Below the pieces are notes generated by a model. That model ran no database searches, was not told the origin of the DNA, and saw only the letters and a list, made by a program, of their open reading frames with translations. From Acidiferrimicrobium sp. IK (GTDB taxonomy: Bacteria; Actinomycetota; Acidimicrobiia; Acidimicrobiales; Palsa-688): a DNA stretch of 64,000 bases. Made by a program: the position numbers and the translations under genes. Where the stretch lies: assembly GCF_025499425.1 (NCBI RefSeq), contig NZ_JAIMCB010000001.1, positions 62,001 through 126,000 on the forward strand. Reading direction: 5' to 3'. Shown in pieces: positions 8,136 through 16,999 of the stretch (position 1 is its first letter; every line of letters starts with the position of its first letter).

Positions 8136-9674
8136 TCAGGCCATCTCCGCGCCGATCGGCGGGGTGTCGACCTGGTCGGCCGCCGAGCGCTCAGGCGCTG
8201 TGGTGCCCCGCGGCGCGGAGCCGAGCGCCGGGACGATCAACGAGCTGAGGAAGGCGACGACGCACAGCCCGGCGGCGACCACGAACGCGATGCTGTAGCC
8301 GGAGGTCAGCGCGGCGTGGTTCGCGTCGCCGTGCCTGAGCAGGGAGGAGGTCCGGTCGATGGCGACGGTCGCCAACACCGCTAGGCCGAGCGAACCGCCG
8401 ACCTGGCGGGACGTGTTGAGCACCCCCGACGCCAGGCCGGCCTCCGAGTAGTGCACACCCGAGGTGGCCGCCGACGCCAAGGGGGTGAACAGCAGCCCGA
8501 GGGCCAGCGAGATGAGGCAGCCAGGCCCGAAGATGTGGCTCCAGTACCCGCTGTGCGCGTCGATCGCGGACAGCCACAGGAACCCGCCCGCGGCCAGGAG
8601 GGTGCCGGCGACCAGCCCGGGCCGGACTCCGACGCGCGACAGCATGCGAGCCGAGACCTGCGCGCCGACGATGATCGCGACGGCCATCGGTACGAAGGCC
8701 ATGCCGGCCTTCAAGGCGCCGTAGCCGAGGACGTTTTGCAGGTACAGCGACATGAAGTACCAGAAGGCGAAGAACGCGGCGCCCACGAGGAACATCACCA
8801 GGTTGGCACCCGACACCGCCCGGGACCGGAACAGCCGGAACGGGACCAGCGGCGTCGCGGCCACCCGGAGCTGAATCACCGCGAACACCGCAAGCAGCAC
8901 TGCGGCGACCGCCAGGATCGCAAGGGTGCGGGTCGACCCCCACGGGTGGGTGTCGGTCCCGACGATCGCGTAGATGAGCGCGCCGAGACCCGCGGTGACG
9001 GTGACTGCGCCGGCGATGTCGAGCCTGGGCTTGCGTCCGCTCTGCCCGACCGCGGCGGTCGCGCCGGCCGGGCGGCGGGCCTCGGTCAGGTAGGTCAGCG
9101 CCGCGAACATGGCCGCCGCCCCGATCGGGATGTTGACGAACAGCACCCACCGCCACGAGATCCCCGCGGTCAGCACCCCGCCGAGGATGGCCCCCGCAGC
9201 GCCGCCGGCCCCGGCCACCGCCGACCAGATGCCGAGGGCCTTGGCCATCCGGGCCCCGGAGAAGGTGGTCACGATGATCGTCAGCGTCGCCGGCGACAGG
9301 AACGCCCCGCCGACCCCCTGCGCGGCCCGGGCCGCGGTCAGCCAGGCCGTGGTCTGGGCGAACCCGCCGACCAGGCTGGCCAAGGTGAACAGCCCCAACC
9401 CGAACATGTACACCCGTCTCCGCCCGAACAGGTCGGCGGCCCGGCCGCCGAGCAGCAGGAACCCGGCGAAGGTCAGGACGTACGCGTTGACCACCCACTG
9501 CAGGCCCGTCGGGCTGTAGTGCAGGTCCCGACCGATCGACGGGAGGGCCACGTTGACGATCGACACGTCCAGCACGACCATGAACTGCGCGACGCACGCG
9601 ATCGCCAGGATCACCCAGTCCGGGACCTTCCGGCCGGTGGGCGTGGGGGCGTCTGCGGTGTGCGGGTCGGTCAT
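8136..9674 (-). CDS. MFS drug exporter, DHA2 (EmrB/QacA) 14-TM family
   Basis: A 512-residue proton-driven exporter of the 14-helix DHA2 group. The N-terminus carries FMVVLDVSIVNVALPSIGRDL (motif D1) and the loop 2-3 GGRAADLFGRRRVY (motif A), followed by the antiporter motif C region AGAGGAAGAILGGVL. ATG 9674 (MTDPHTADAPT) is chosen: it directly precedes the cytoplasmic tail, and an open frame back to 9914 reads as unrelated Arg-rich sequence. A GAGGGG site is upstream but somewhat distant. It is divergent from the S53 peptidase and is followed within four bases by corA. The substrate cannot be read from the sequence. Confidence 0.9.
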   Translation of the reverse strand: MTDPHTADAPTPTGRKVPDWVILAIACVAQFMVVLDVSIVNVALPSIGRDLHYSPTGLQWVVNAYVLTFAGFLLLGGRAADLFGRRRVYMFGLGLFTLASLVGGFAQTTAWLTAARAAQGVGGAFLSPATLTIIVTTFSGARMAKALGIWSAVAGAGGAAGAILGGVLTAGISWRWVLFVNIPIGAAAMFAALTYLTEARRPAGATAAVGQSGRKPRLDIAGAVTVTAGLGALIYAIVGTDTHPWGSTRTLAILAVAAVLLAVFAVIQLRVAATPLVPFRLFRSRAVSGANLVMFLVGAAFFAFWYFMSLYLQNVLGYGALKAGMAFVPMAVAIIVGAQVSARMLSRVGVRPGLVAGTLLAAGGFLWLSAIDAHSGYWSHIFGPGCLISLALGLLFTPLASAATSGVHYSEAGLASGVLNTSRQVGGSLGLAVLATVAIDRTSSLLRHGDANHAALTSGYSIAFVVAAGLCVVAFLSSLIVPALGSAPRGTTAPERSAADQVDTPPIGAEMA

Positions 9675-9899
9675 GGCGGCGGGGGCCCCTCGGTGGTCGT
9701 CGGCTGATGATCGGTGCCGGGTGTGCAACCGCGGCGGGTCGCGAATTCTTCCTGACCCGCTCAGCGGGACGGCTGCGCCCGCCCGGTCCCCGCGCTCGGA
9801 AACGGGGGAGGGACAGGCCGGGAGCCCGGCGAACAGTAGGCCCAGACAGTAGGTCGGACGGTCCGTGCGACGCACGGGAATTGAGCTCAGGAGACGGTG
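9675..9899. promoter_or_regulatory. Divergent intergenic region, exporter / S53 peptidase
   Basis: A 225-base gap between two divergent genes must hold both promoters. On the plus strand AGGAG (9889-9893) is the peptidase ribosome site. I see no clear operator or regulator gene here. Confidence 0.5.
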
Positions 9900-11561
9900 A
9901 TGATCGCGAAGCACCTCGGGCCGGTACTCGGAGCGTCGATGCTCGGCGCGCTGCTGGTCCCCGCCCTGGCGGGGACCGCCGCCGCGTCGGCGACCGGATG
10001 GGTGGCGACGGCCACGCAGGCCCTGCCGACGGCCGGGCTGACCGACCTGGGCCCGCTGGCGGGGTCGACTCCGATGACTGTCACCGTGGCCCTCGACCTA
10101 CGCGACCGGCCGGCGCTGGACTCCGACATCGCCCGGGGCACGATCCTCACCTCCGACCAGTTCGACCAGCAGTTCGCCCCGACCGCCGGCGAGGTGTCCC
10201 AGGTCGAGGGGTACCTGCAGCACGCCGGCTTGAACCCAACGTCTGTCAGCGCCAACAACGTCTTGATCACCGCGTCGGGGACCGCGGGCGCGGTCGAGGC
10301 CGCGTTCGACACCGCCATCCACTCCTTCGCCGGCGCCGGCCACGCCGGCTACGCCAACACCGCCCCGGCGAGCGTCCCCTCCACTCTGGGGGGAGTCGTG
10401 GGATCCGTGCTCGGACTCGACACGCTGACGGTGATGGTCCCGACCACCCGGCACGCGGCGGCCGCCAACCCGCCATCCAGCTGCGCCGTTCCCGGCGTCG
10501 GATATCCCTGCACCTACAACCCGCAGGGGCTCCAGGCGGCCTACGACGCCACCACCGCTCCCACCGGCGCCAAGTCGTCGATCGCCATCTTCGCCGAAGG
10601 CGACCTGTCCCAGGTGGTCAAGGATCTGCGCCAGGAGGAGACGGCCAACGGGCTGCCCCAAGTGCCGGTGTCGATCGTCCCCACCGGGATCGCCAGCTCC
10701 GACACCTCCGGCGCGGACGAGTGGGACCTCGACACGCAGTACTCGACGGGGATGGCCCAGACGGTCAAGCGCCTCTACATCTACGACGCCACCAGCCTCA
10801 CCGACGCGGACACCGCCAGGGAGTTCAACGCCTTCGTCACCCAGCACGTCGCGCAGGCCGCCAGCGCCAGCTTCGGTGAATGCGAGTACGGCGCCTACCT
10901 GGACGGGGCGATGCTCGCCGACGACGAGACCTTCGCTCAAGCGGCGGTGCAAGGCCAGACGGTGTTCGCCTCCGCCGGGGACACCGGCGGGTTCTGTCCG
11001 GTAGCCCCGAACAACGGGGTACCCGTCGGCGTGCCCGACGTCAACTACCCGGCGTCGTCGCCCTACGTCGCGTCGGTCGGAGGAACCACCCTGGTCACCA
11101 ACAGCGACGGGAGCTACAACACCGAGGCGGCCTGGGTCGGCGGCGGCGGCGGGGTCAGCCTGTTCGAGTCGGCGCCGGCGTGGCAGGGCAGCGACGGCGT
11201 GACCGGGGCGGTGCTGCCGACGGCCTGCGCGGTGCAGGGATGCGGCCGCACCGTGCCCGACGTCGCCAACGACGCCGACCCCAACAGCGGCGCCAACGTC
11301 TACGTCGCCGGCACGCCGACCGCGGTGGGAGGCACCAGCCTGTCGTCGCCTCTCACCCTCGGGGTGTGGGCCCGTATGGAGTCGGCCAAGGGCAACGGCC
11401 TCGGGTTCGCGTCCCCGCTGCTCTACAAGGCCAACGGGACCGCGGCGTTCCACGACGTGACCCTGGGAGACACCGGCCCGTACCCGGCCACGCCCGGCTA
11501 CGACCTGGCGACGGGGATCGGCTCCTTCGACGTGGCCCAGGCGGTCAAGGTCATCGGCTGA
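9900..11561 (+). CDS. Secreted serine-carboxyl peptidase, S53 sedolisin/kumamolisin family
   Basis: A 553-residue preproenzyme. A signal peptide (hydrophobic core GASMLGALLVPALAGTAAASA) is followed by a pro-kumamolisin activation domain of about 150 residues and the S53 catalytic domain. The catalytic set is visible: E274 and D278 in DEWDLDTQ, oxyanion D361 in FASAGDTGG, and S480 in GGTSLSSP; their spacings of 4, 83 and 119 fit the family (78/82/164/278 in kumamolisin). The C-terminal FHDVTLGDTGPYPATPGYDLATG matches the calcium site. These peptidases work at acid pH outside the cell. ATG 9900 sits six bases after AGGAG; GTG 9897 adds one residue. The last 11 bases overlap the convergent aldolase. 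Confidence 0.92.
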   Translation: MIAKHLGPVLGASMLGALLVPALAGTAAASATGWVATATQALPTAGLTDLGPLAGSTPMTVTVALDLRDRPALDSDIARGTILTSDQFDQQFAPTAGEVSQVEGYLQHAGLNPTSVSANNVLITASGTAGAVEAAFDTAIHSFAGAGHAGYANTAPASVPSTLGGVVGSVLGLDTLTVMVPTTRHAAAANPPSSCAVPGVGYPCTYNPQGLQAAYDATTAPTGAKSSIAIFAEGDLSQVVKDLRQEETANGLPQVPVSIVPTGIASSDTSGADEWDLDTQYSTGMAQTVKRLYIYDATSLTDADTAREFNAFVTQHVAQAASASFGECEYGAYLDGAMLADDETFAQAAVQGQTVFASAGDTGGFCPVAPNNGVPVGVPDVNYPASSPYVASVGGTTLVTNSDGSYNTEAAWVGGGGGVSLFESAPAWQGSDGVTGAVLPTACAVQGCGRTVPDVANDADPNSGANVYVAGTPTAVGGTSLSSPLTLGVWARMESAKGNGLGFASPLLYKANGTAAFHDVTLGDTGPYPATPGYDLATGIGSFDVAQAVKVIG

Positions 11562-12594
11562 CCGCCCGGCGGAGGGCGTCGGCCATGGCCGCCACGTCCC
11601 CCTCGGTGGTGTCGAACGAGCACACCCAGCGCACCTCGCCTCGGGCGTGGTCCCAGTCGTAGAACGCGAACGTCTTGCGCAGCCGGTCCGCCACGCCCGG
11701 CTCGAGGACGACGAATACGGCGTTGGCCTCGACCGGCTGAGTGATCTGGACGCCCGGCAGGTCGCGCACCCCCGCCGCCAGCCGGGCCGCCATGTCGTTG
11801 GCGTGGCCGGCGGAACGCAGCCACAAGTCGCCCTCGAAGAGGGCCAGGAGCTGCGCCGAGACGAAACGCATCTTCGACGCCAACTGCATGTCCATCTTGC
11901 GCAGGTAGTCCAGACCCCGGATCGTCGGGTCCAGCACGACGATGGCCTCGGCGCCGAGCAACCCGTTCTTCGTGCCGCCGAGCGAGACGATGTCCACTCC
12001 GGCGTCGGTGGTGGCCTCCCGCAGCCCGACGCCCAGCGCGGCGCACCCGTTGGACAGGCGGGCGCCGTCCATGTGGACCTTCAGGCCGAGGCTGTGCGCG
12101 TGGTCGCAGACCGCCCGCAGCTCCTCCAGGCTGTACACGGTGCCCAGCTCCGTCGACTGGGTCAGCGAGACGACCGCCGGCTGCGCCCGGTGCTCGTCGC
12201 CGAACCCCCAGGCCTGGCGGTCGATCAGCTCGGGGGTCAGCTTGCCGCCGGGCGCGTCGACGGTGAGCAGCTTGATTCCTGCCACCCGCTCCGGGGCGCC
12301 GTTCTCGTCGGTGTTGATGTGAGCCGACGCGGCGCACACCACCGCGCCCCAGCGGGGAATGGAGGCCTGCAGGCTGAGCACGTTGGCGCCGGTGCCGTTG
12401 AACACCGGGAAGGTCTCGGCGTGGTCGCCGAAGAGACCCCTGACCACCTCGCGGAACCGGTCAGTGTAGGGGTCGGCGCCGTAGCTGGTGACGTGGCCGC
12501 CGTTGGCGCCGGCCAGGGCGTCGAGGACCTCGGGGTGCGCCCCCGCGTAGTTGTCGGACGCGAAGGTCCGCCGGCTTCGATCGTGGAGCGCCAT
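11551..12594 (-). CDS. Low-specificity L-threonine aldolase (PLP)
   Basis: A 347-residue fold-type I PLP enzyme that splits L-threonine or L-allo-threonine into glycine and acetaldehyde. It starts with FASDNYAGAHPEVLDAL and has HMDGARLSN (D176, R179, cofactor ring and substrate contacts) and the Schiff-base lysine K209 in SLGGTKNG. The length is normal for the family. ATG 12594 has no ribosome site; a CATACT box lies six bases upstream, so it is probably leaderless and transcribed separately from the exporter gene, whose frame runs across this start. The 3' end overlaps the convergent peptidase gene by 11 bases. Confidence 0.9.
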   Translation of the reverse strand: MALHDRSRRTFASDNYAGAHPEVLDALAGANGGHVTSYGADPYTDRFREVVRGLFGDHAETFPVFNGTGANVLSLQASIPRWGAVVCAASAHINTDENGAPERVAGIKLLTVDAPGGKLTPELIDRQAWGFGDEHRAQPAVVSLTQSTELGTVYSLEELRAVCDHAHSLGLKVHMDGARLSNGCAALGVGLREATTDAGVDIVSLGGTKNGLLGAEAIVVLDPTIRGLDYLRKMDMQLASKMRFVSAQLLALFEGDLWLRSAGHANDMAARLAAGVRDLPGVQITQPVEANAVFVVLEPGVADRLRKTFAFYDWDHARGEVRWVCSFDTTEGDVAAMADALRRAVSR

Positions 12595-14788
12595 GCAGGC
12601 AGTATGGCCGAGGCGGCGGCGGCCGCCCCATCCACCGAGGCAGGTACCAGTTCCACCGTCCGAGCAGCGCCATGGACGATGGGAGCAGCACGAGGCGCAC
12701 GACCGTCGCGTCGATGAGCACGGCCGCGGCCAGAGCCACCCCCAGCTGCTTGAAGATGATCTCGTTCAAGGTGGCGAACACCGAGAACACCGCGACCATC
12801 ACCACCGCCGCGCTGGTGATCACCCCCGCCGTCGACGTGACCCCGGCGCTCACCGCGTCCCTGGTCGGCAGGCCCCGATCGTGACCCTCCCTGATGCGGC
12901 TCAGGATCAAGACGTGGTAGTCCATCGACAGCCCGAACAACACGACGAAGAGGAACAGCGGGAGCCAGTCGATGACCCCGCCCACGTCCTGGGCGTCTAG
13001 CAGCGAGCGCAGGTGACCGTCTTGGAAGATGAACACGGTGACCCCGTAGGCGGCTCCGACTGACAAGACGTTCAACGCGATGGTCAACAACGGGATGACC
13101 AGCGAACGGAACGTCACGAGCAGCAGGACGAAGGCCAAGCCGAGCACGAACGCGAACACCAGCACCAGATGGGACTTCATCACCTGGTTGAAGTCCACCG
13201 ACGCGGCGGTGGTCCCCATCACGTACGCCTTCGCCCCGGGGGCCGCCCCGATCGTCGAGGGGAGGACCTGGCCCCGCAAGGTCGCCAGCGCCGCGGTGGA
13301 CGGCCGGTCGGTGCCGCTGCCGGCCAGCGAGATGGTCACCGCCGCCACCGTGCGGTCGGGGCTGACGACCTCCACGATCGGCCCGGCCATCTGCCCGGAC
13401 GCCAGCGCCGCCTTGGTCATCGCCGAGATCCCGGCCTGCACATCGGCGCCGGTCACGTCCCGGGCTTTGACCACCACCACCGCCGAGGTGGGGGCGCCGG
13501 GGAACGCGGCCTGGATCCGGTCGAAGGTGGCCATGATCGGGAGGTTGCGGGGAAGGCCGACCGTGCCGGGGTCGACGGTGCGCATCCCAAGCGCCGGCAC
13601 CGCGATCACGAGCAGCAGCCCGCAGGACAGCGCAGCGGACCACACCGGTCGGCTGAGCACCCGGCCGACCACGGCCCTCCACAACCGCGACTGGCCTTCC
13701 CGGCGCCGGCGGGCGATGACCGGCACCCCGCCCCGCTCGACGCCGTCGCCGAGCTTCGACATCACCGCCGGCAACACCGTGACCGAGCCGATGATGGCCA
13801 CCGCCACCACCAGCATGGTCCCCACCGCCAGCGAGGTGAACACCGCATTGCCGGCGAGCAGCATCCCCGCCATCGCGGTCATCACGGTCAGCCCGGAGAC
13901 CAGCACCGCCCGCCCGGAGGTCGCCGCGGCGCGAGCCAGCGCGCTGGCGCTGTCCAGGCCGGCGTGGCGCTCCTCGAGCTTGCGGCGCAGGTAGAACATC
14001 GAATAGTCCACCCCGACGGCGAGCCCGATCAGCAACACCACCGGCCGGATGGTGCCTTGGGCCATCGGGACCAGATGCGACACCGGGCCGATCAGGCCCA
14101 GCGCGCCGAGCACCGCGGTCAGGCCGAGGAGCAACGGGACGCCAGCGGCGACGACCGCGCCGAACGCCACGAGCAGCACCAGCAGGGTGATCGGCAGCGA
14201 CGTGTGCTCGGCGCGGGTGAAGTCGCCGTCGAACGCCTTGAGCAGCGCCTTGTTGGCGCTCGCGGCGCCGAACTCCTCGATCCGCAGCTGCGGGTAGGCC
14301 GACGCGGTGGCCGCGGTGGCGGCCAGCGCGCCTTGGACGTTGGTGACGGCCTGGTTGCTGTCGCCCGCCACCTGGAAGGTGACCAGCATGGAGCGGTCGT
14401 CGGCGGAGCGCAGGCCGGCGCCGGCCGCGGTGAGCGGCGACTGGATCGCCCCGACGGTCGGGACCCGCTGCAGCCGGGCGATCAGCGCGGCGATGGCCTG
14501 CTCGTAGACCGGGTCGCCGATTCGCACCGCGCCCCGCCCCTGCACCAGCACCTGCTCGGTGGAGTGGTACGGGAACGCCTGCTCGTAGACGCGGGCCGCG
14601 GTGGCGGAGGACCCGTTGCCCATCTGGACGTCGGTGAGGCTGCGCTGACCGACGACCCCCCCGAGCAGGTAGGCGCCGACCACGAACGCCAGCCAGCCGA
14701 GGATCGCCCACCGCCGGTGACGGGCGCTCCACCCGGCCGACGACGCAGCCAGGTTGGTCCGTGTCGAGGGGGAATGGGACCCGCTCAT
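12461..14788 (-). CDS. MMPL/RND family membrane transporter with overlapping C-terminal tail
   Basis: A 775-residue MmpL-type exporter of the RND superfamily: a first membrane helix (RRWAILGWLAFVVGAYLLGG), a periplasmic domain, a first helix block with VGVDYSMFYLRRKLEERHAG, a second periplasmic domain, and a second block with FGLSMDYHVLILSRIREGHDRG. The two GxxxDY segments carry the proton-relay aspartates. Such proteins export lipids or drugs. The recognisable end is near WNWYLPRWMG; beyond it the frame reads on as Pro/Arg-rich residues for about 45 codons across the start of the aldolase gene, a 134-base same-strand overlap. That tail is probably not conserved. ATG 14788 is the first good start; no strong ribosome site is seen. 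Confidence 0.85.
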   Translation of the reverse strand: MSGSHSPSTRTNLAASSAGWSARHRRWAILGWLAFVVGAYLLGGVVGQRSLTDVQMGNGSSATAARVYEQAFPYHSTEQVLVQGRGAVRIGDPVYEQAIAALIARLQRVPTVGAIQSPLTAAGAGLRSADDRSMLVTFQVAGDSNQAVTNVQGALAATAATASAYPQLRIEEFGAASANKALLKAFDGDFTRAEHTSLPITLLVLLVAFGAVVAAGVPLLLGLTAVLGALGLIGPVSHLVPMAQGTIRPVVLLIGLAVGVDYSMFYLRRKLEERHAGLDSASALARAAATSGRAVLVSGLTVMTAMAGMLLAGNAVFTSLAVGTMLVVAVAIIGSVTVLPAVMSKLGDGVERGGVPVIARRRREGQSRLWRAVVGRVLSRPVWSAALSCGLLLVIAVPALGMRTVDPGTVGLPRNLPIMATFDRIQAAFPGAPTSAVVVVKARDVTGADVQAGISAMTKAALASGQMAGPIVEVVSPDRTVAAVTISLAGSGTDRPSTAALATLRGQVLPSTIGAAPGAKAYVMGTTAASVDFNQVMKSHLVLVFAFVLGLAFVLLLVTFRSLVIPLLTIALNVLSVGAAYGVTVFIFQDGHLRSLLDAQDVGGVIDWLPLFLFVVLFGLSMDYHVLILSRIREGHDRGLPTRDAVSAGVTSTAGVITSAAVVMVAVFSVFATLNEIIFKQLGVALAAAVLIDATVVRLVLLPSSMALLGRWNWYLPRWMGRPPPPRPYCLHGAPRSKPADLRVRQLRGGAPRGPRRPGRRQRRPRHQLRRRPLH
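12601..12606 (-). promoter_or_regulatory. -10 box of leaderless threonine aldolase promoter
   Basis: On the minus strand CATACT is followed by six bases (GCCTGC) and the ATG at 12594. This matches the leaderless layout found repeatedly in this window. Confidence 0.5.
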
Positions 14789-14845
14789 GCCACCAGGCTG
14801 CGCCGGGCCGGGGGTGCGGGGAAGGGCCGAAGGTCCCGTCGATGG

Positions 14846-15238
14846 TCAGTCGGGCAGGCAGCCGCCCGAGCGCGCGTCGTAGCGGACCCGGGCCGCGTCG
14901 ATGTCGCCCAGGTGAGCGTCGGCCCATTCGACCAGCGGGGTCACCGCCTCCAGCAGGGTCCGTCCGGTGGCGGTCAGGTCGTAGTCGACCCGGGGCGGCA
15001 CCACCGGGTGGACGGTACGGGTGACCAGCCCGTCGCGCTCCAGGCTGCGCACCGTCACGGTCAGCATCCTGGGGGTGATCCCGTCGATGGCCCGCTGCAG
15101 TTCACCGAAGCGCATGGTGCCCCCGCCGAGGAGCGAGACGACATAGAGCGACCACTTGTCGCCCACTCGGTCGAGGATCTCCCGGGCCCGGCATCCGGAA
15201 TTGGCGGTAGCGGCGTTGGGGGCTCGTGGCGTCGGCAC
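14846..15238 (-). CDS. HxlR-family winged-helix regulator
   Basis: A 130-residue MarR-like HxlR regulator with the family signature NSGCRAREILDRVGDKWSLYVV, then RFGELQRAIDGITPRMLTVTVRSLERDGLVTR (recognition helix and wing). A single N-terminal cysteine (in SGC) is where redox- or electrophile-sensing members react. GTG 15238 is chosen over TTG 15250 because GGAG lies six bases before it. The gene is divergent from a DoxX protein, a common pairing in which HxlR represses the DoxX gene; that regulation is inferred. Confidence 0.88.
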   Translation of the reverse strand: MPTPRAPNAATANSGCRAREILDRVGDKWSLYVVSLLGGGTMRFGELQRAIDGITPRMLTVTVRSLERDGLVTRTVHPVVPPRVDYDLTATGRTLLEAVTPLVEWADAHLGDIDAARVRYDARSGGCLPD

Positions 15239-15284
15239 GGGTGGCTCCAAGCAGGCGAGGCGGGCACGGATTTCCGGCGTCGCT

Positions 15285-15335
15285 CAAGGTTACGTAAGGT
15301 AATCCAGTTACTCTAAGGAAGTATAACGGTAAGCC
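15285..15335. promoter_or_regulatory. AT-rich divergent operator region, hxlR-type / doxX
   Basis: This 50-base island is far lower in GC than its surroundings. It holds the perfect palindrome TTACGTAA (15290-15297) and further GGTAA, AGTTAC, GTATAAC and GGTAAG elements. Its place between a divergent regulator and its probable target makes it the likely HxlR operator and both promoters. Confidence 0.5.
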
Positions 15336-15354
15336 AAGTGAAAGGGGCCCTCCT

Positions 15355-15933
15355 GTGGCCGTCTCCCGCAACCTCGTCCTCCTCGCGGCCCGCTCGGTCG
15401 TAGGCGGCTACCTGGCCGCTCACGGCGCCCAGAAACTGTTCGGTTCCTTCGACGGCCCGGGCATCGACGCCGCCGCCGGCGGGTTCGAGCACCTCGGGCT
15501 CAAGCCCGGCAAGGTGTTCGCCCGCCTGGCCGCCGTCTCCGAGCTCGCCGGTGGCGCGCTCACCGCGGCCGGCGCGGCGGCGCCGCTAGGCCCGGTCGTC
15601 CTGGCCGGCACCATGGCAGTGGCGTCGGCCACCCACCGGGCCAACGGCCCCTTCGCCGCTAAAGGCGGTTACGAGCTCGCGCTGACCGACTTCGCGGCAG
15701 CGGCGGCGCTCGGTGTCGCCGGCCCGGGGCGCTTCTCGGTCGACGGGCTGCTCGGCCGGCGGCTGCCGGCCTCGCTGCGACGCCTGGTCGTCGCCGGGGC
15801 GGTGGCCGTGAGCGGCGCCAGCCTGGCGATGGTGCTTCGGGCCAAGCCGCCCGCAGCCCCCGCGGCCTCCGACGCGGTACCCGAGCCCGAGCCCGCACCC
15901 CCGGTCGGTGCCAGCAGCGAAGCCGGGAAGTAG
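15355..15933 (+). CDS. DoxX family membrane protein
   Basis: A 192-residue membrane protein of the DoxX family, with about four helices. The conserved start LAARSVVGGYLAAHGAQKLFGSFDGPGI and FEHLGLKPGKVFARLAAVSELAGGALTAAGAA are typical. DoxX proteins are linked to quinone-dependent or redox-stress reactions, and in mycobacteria to a membrane oxidoreductase complex with SodA. The C-terminus is a Pro/Glu-rich tail. GTG 15355 follows AAAGGGG by seven bases. It is probably controlled by the divergent HxlR gene. Confidence 0.85.
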   Translation: MAVSRNLVLLAARSVVGGYLAAHGAQKLFGSFDGPGIDAAAGGFEHLGLKPGKVFARLAAVSELAGGALTAAGAAAPLGPVVLAGTMAVASATHRANGPFAAKGGYELALTDFAAAAALGVAGPGRFSVDGLLGRRLPASLRRLVVAGAVAVSGASLAMVLRAKPPAAPAASDAVPEPEPAPPVGASSEAGK

Positions 15934-15959
15934 CGAGGGCGCAAAGTGGAGGCCGAGCG

Positions 15960-16955
15960 TCACTCCTCGAGCGGCGCCCGGCTCCGGGCGTACACGGCGT
16001 GGACCTCCGGGCGCAGCCGTCCCCGGTCGGGGACCTGCAGGCCGTTGGCGCGCGCCCAGGCCCGGACCTCGGCGGTTGTCGCCTCCGGCGCGGCCGGCCC
16101 GGTCGCCGTCTCGGGGCTCGGGCCGAGACCGATCGCGGCGAGCGCCGGCGCTTCGCTGTCAGCCCACGCGTACGCCGCAGCGAGGAACCGGTAGGTCCAC
16201 TCTTCCGCCATCCTCCGGTTCTCGGCGAACACGATCGGGACGTTCGGCCAGCGGACCTGAAGTTCGGCTACGGCGTCGGCGATCACCGCCGGGCGTACCT
16301 GGGTCAGGGCGAAGATGGCGGCGTAACGGTCCTCGACGATCACCGCGGCCCGCGGTAGCGCAGCCAGCTCCCCGAGCGCGAACCGCAGCCGCCCGCTCGT
16401 CACGCTCGACGCCAGGTCGGGCATTGATTTGCGCTCGACGGAGGCCACGAGGGTCCCGCCGTGCGCCACGCCGTAGTCGCCGCAGGGGAGCGCCCGCTTG
16501 ACCACCGTCGCCTGCTGCGCGCTGAAGCGGTAGGGGTAGCGCTCGTGGGCGTCGGCCAGGATCTCCAGCCCGGCCACGCCGGCCGCTCGTGCGGTGGGCA
16601 GCCGCACGTCGGGCCGGGCCTGCTTGCGGGTCCGGGGAGACTGCCAGAAGACGACGTCGCGGCCGCGGGCCCGGGTGAAGACGATCTGCGATCGCTGCTC
16701 GCGGCCCCGGTCGGCCACCACGTCGATCGCGGCCCCCCGGCGGGCCAAGGCCCGCAACGCGATCCGCTCCACCAGCTCGGGCTCCTGCGGCCACTCCGAG
16801 CGGGCCACCGGGTGGCAGTAGACGGCCGTGGTCCTCGGCCAGGTGTCTTTGACCCGGAACACCAGGCCGTCCCCGAGCGGCACCAGCAACAGGTACGGGA
16901 GCGTCGACGCGGCGTCGGGGTTCCTGGCGAGGAGCAACTCGTCCATCGAGTCCAT
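15960..16955 (-). CDS. ERCC4-type nuclease with Lsr2-like C-terminal domain
   Basis: A 331-residue protein. The N-terminal part (about 1-120) is unassigned. The middle holds an ERCC4/XPF-type nuclease with GDYGV (about 159-163) and ERKSMPD (E174, R175, K176, D180), the metal-binding V/ERKxxxD motif, then VEDRYAAIFAL and VPIVFAENRRMAEEWTYRFL. The last 35 residues, VRAWARANGLQVPDRGRL plus PEVHAVYA, look like the DNA-binding end of Lsr2, including the RGR that enters the minor groove of AT-rich DNA. I infer a structure- or AT-targeted nuclease. ATG 16955 is chosen; a second in-frame ATG at 16946 is possible. A TAACTC box seven bases upstream is a weak leaderless signal. Confidence 0.82.
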   Translation of the reverse strand: MDSMDELLLARNPDAASTLPYLLLVPLGDGLVFRVKDTWPRTTAVYCHPVARSEWPQEPELVERIALRALARRGAAIDVVADRGREQRSQIVFTRARGRDVVFWQSPRTRKQARPDVRLPTARAAGVAGLEILADAHERYPYRFSAQQATVVKRALPCGDYGVAHGGTLVASVERKSMPDLASSVTSGRLRFALGELAALPRAAVIVEDRYAAIFALTQVRPAVIADAVAELQVRWPNVPIVFAENRRMAEEWTYRFLAAAYAWADSEAPALAAIGLGPSPETATGPAAPEATTAEVRAWARANGLQVPDRGRLRPEVHAVYARSRAPLEE

Positions 16956-16999
16956 TGTGCCGGAGTTAGCGTCGGGCCATCGTCCAACGAGGGAGCCCC

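Noticed and set aside
8451..9707. 418-codon plus-strand frame opposite the MFS exporter
   Set aside because: Rich in Arg/Gln/Glu/Pro with no recognisable fold; antisense of transmembrane codons.
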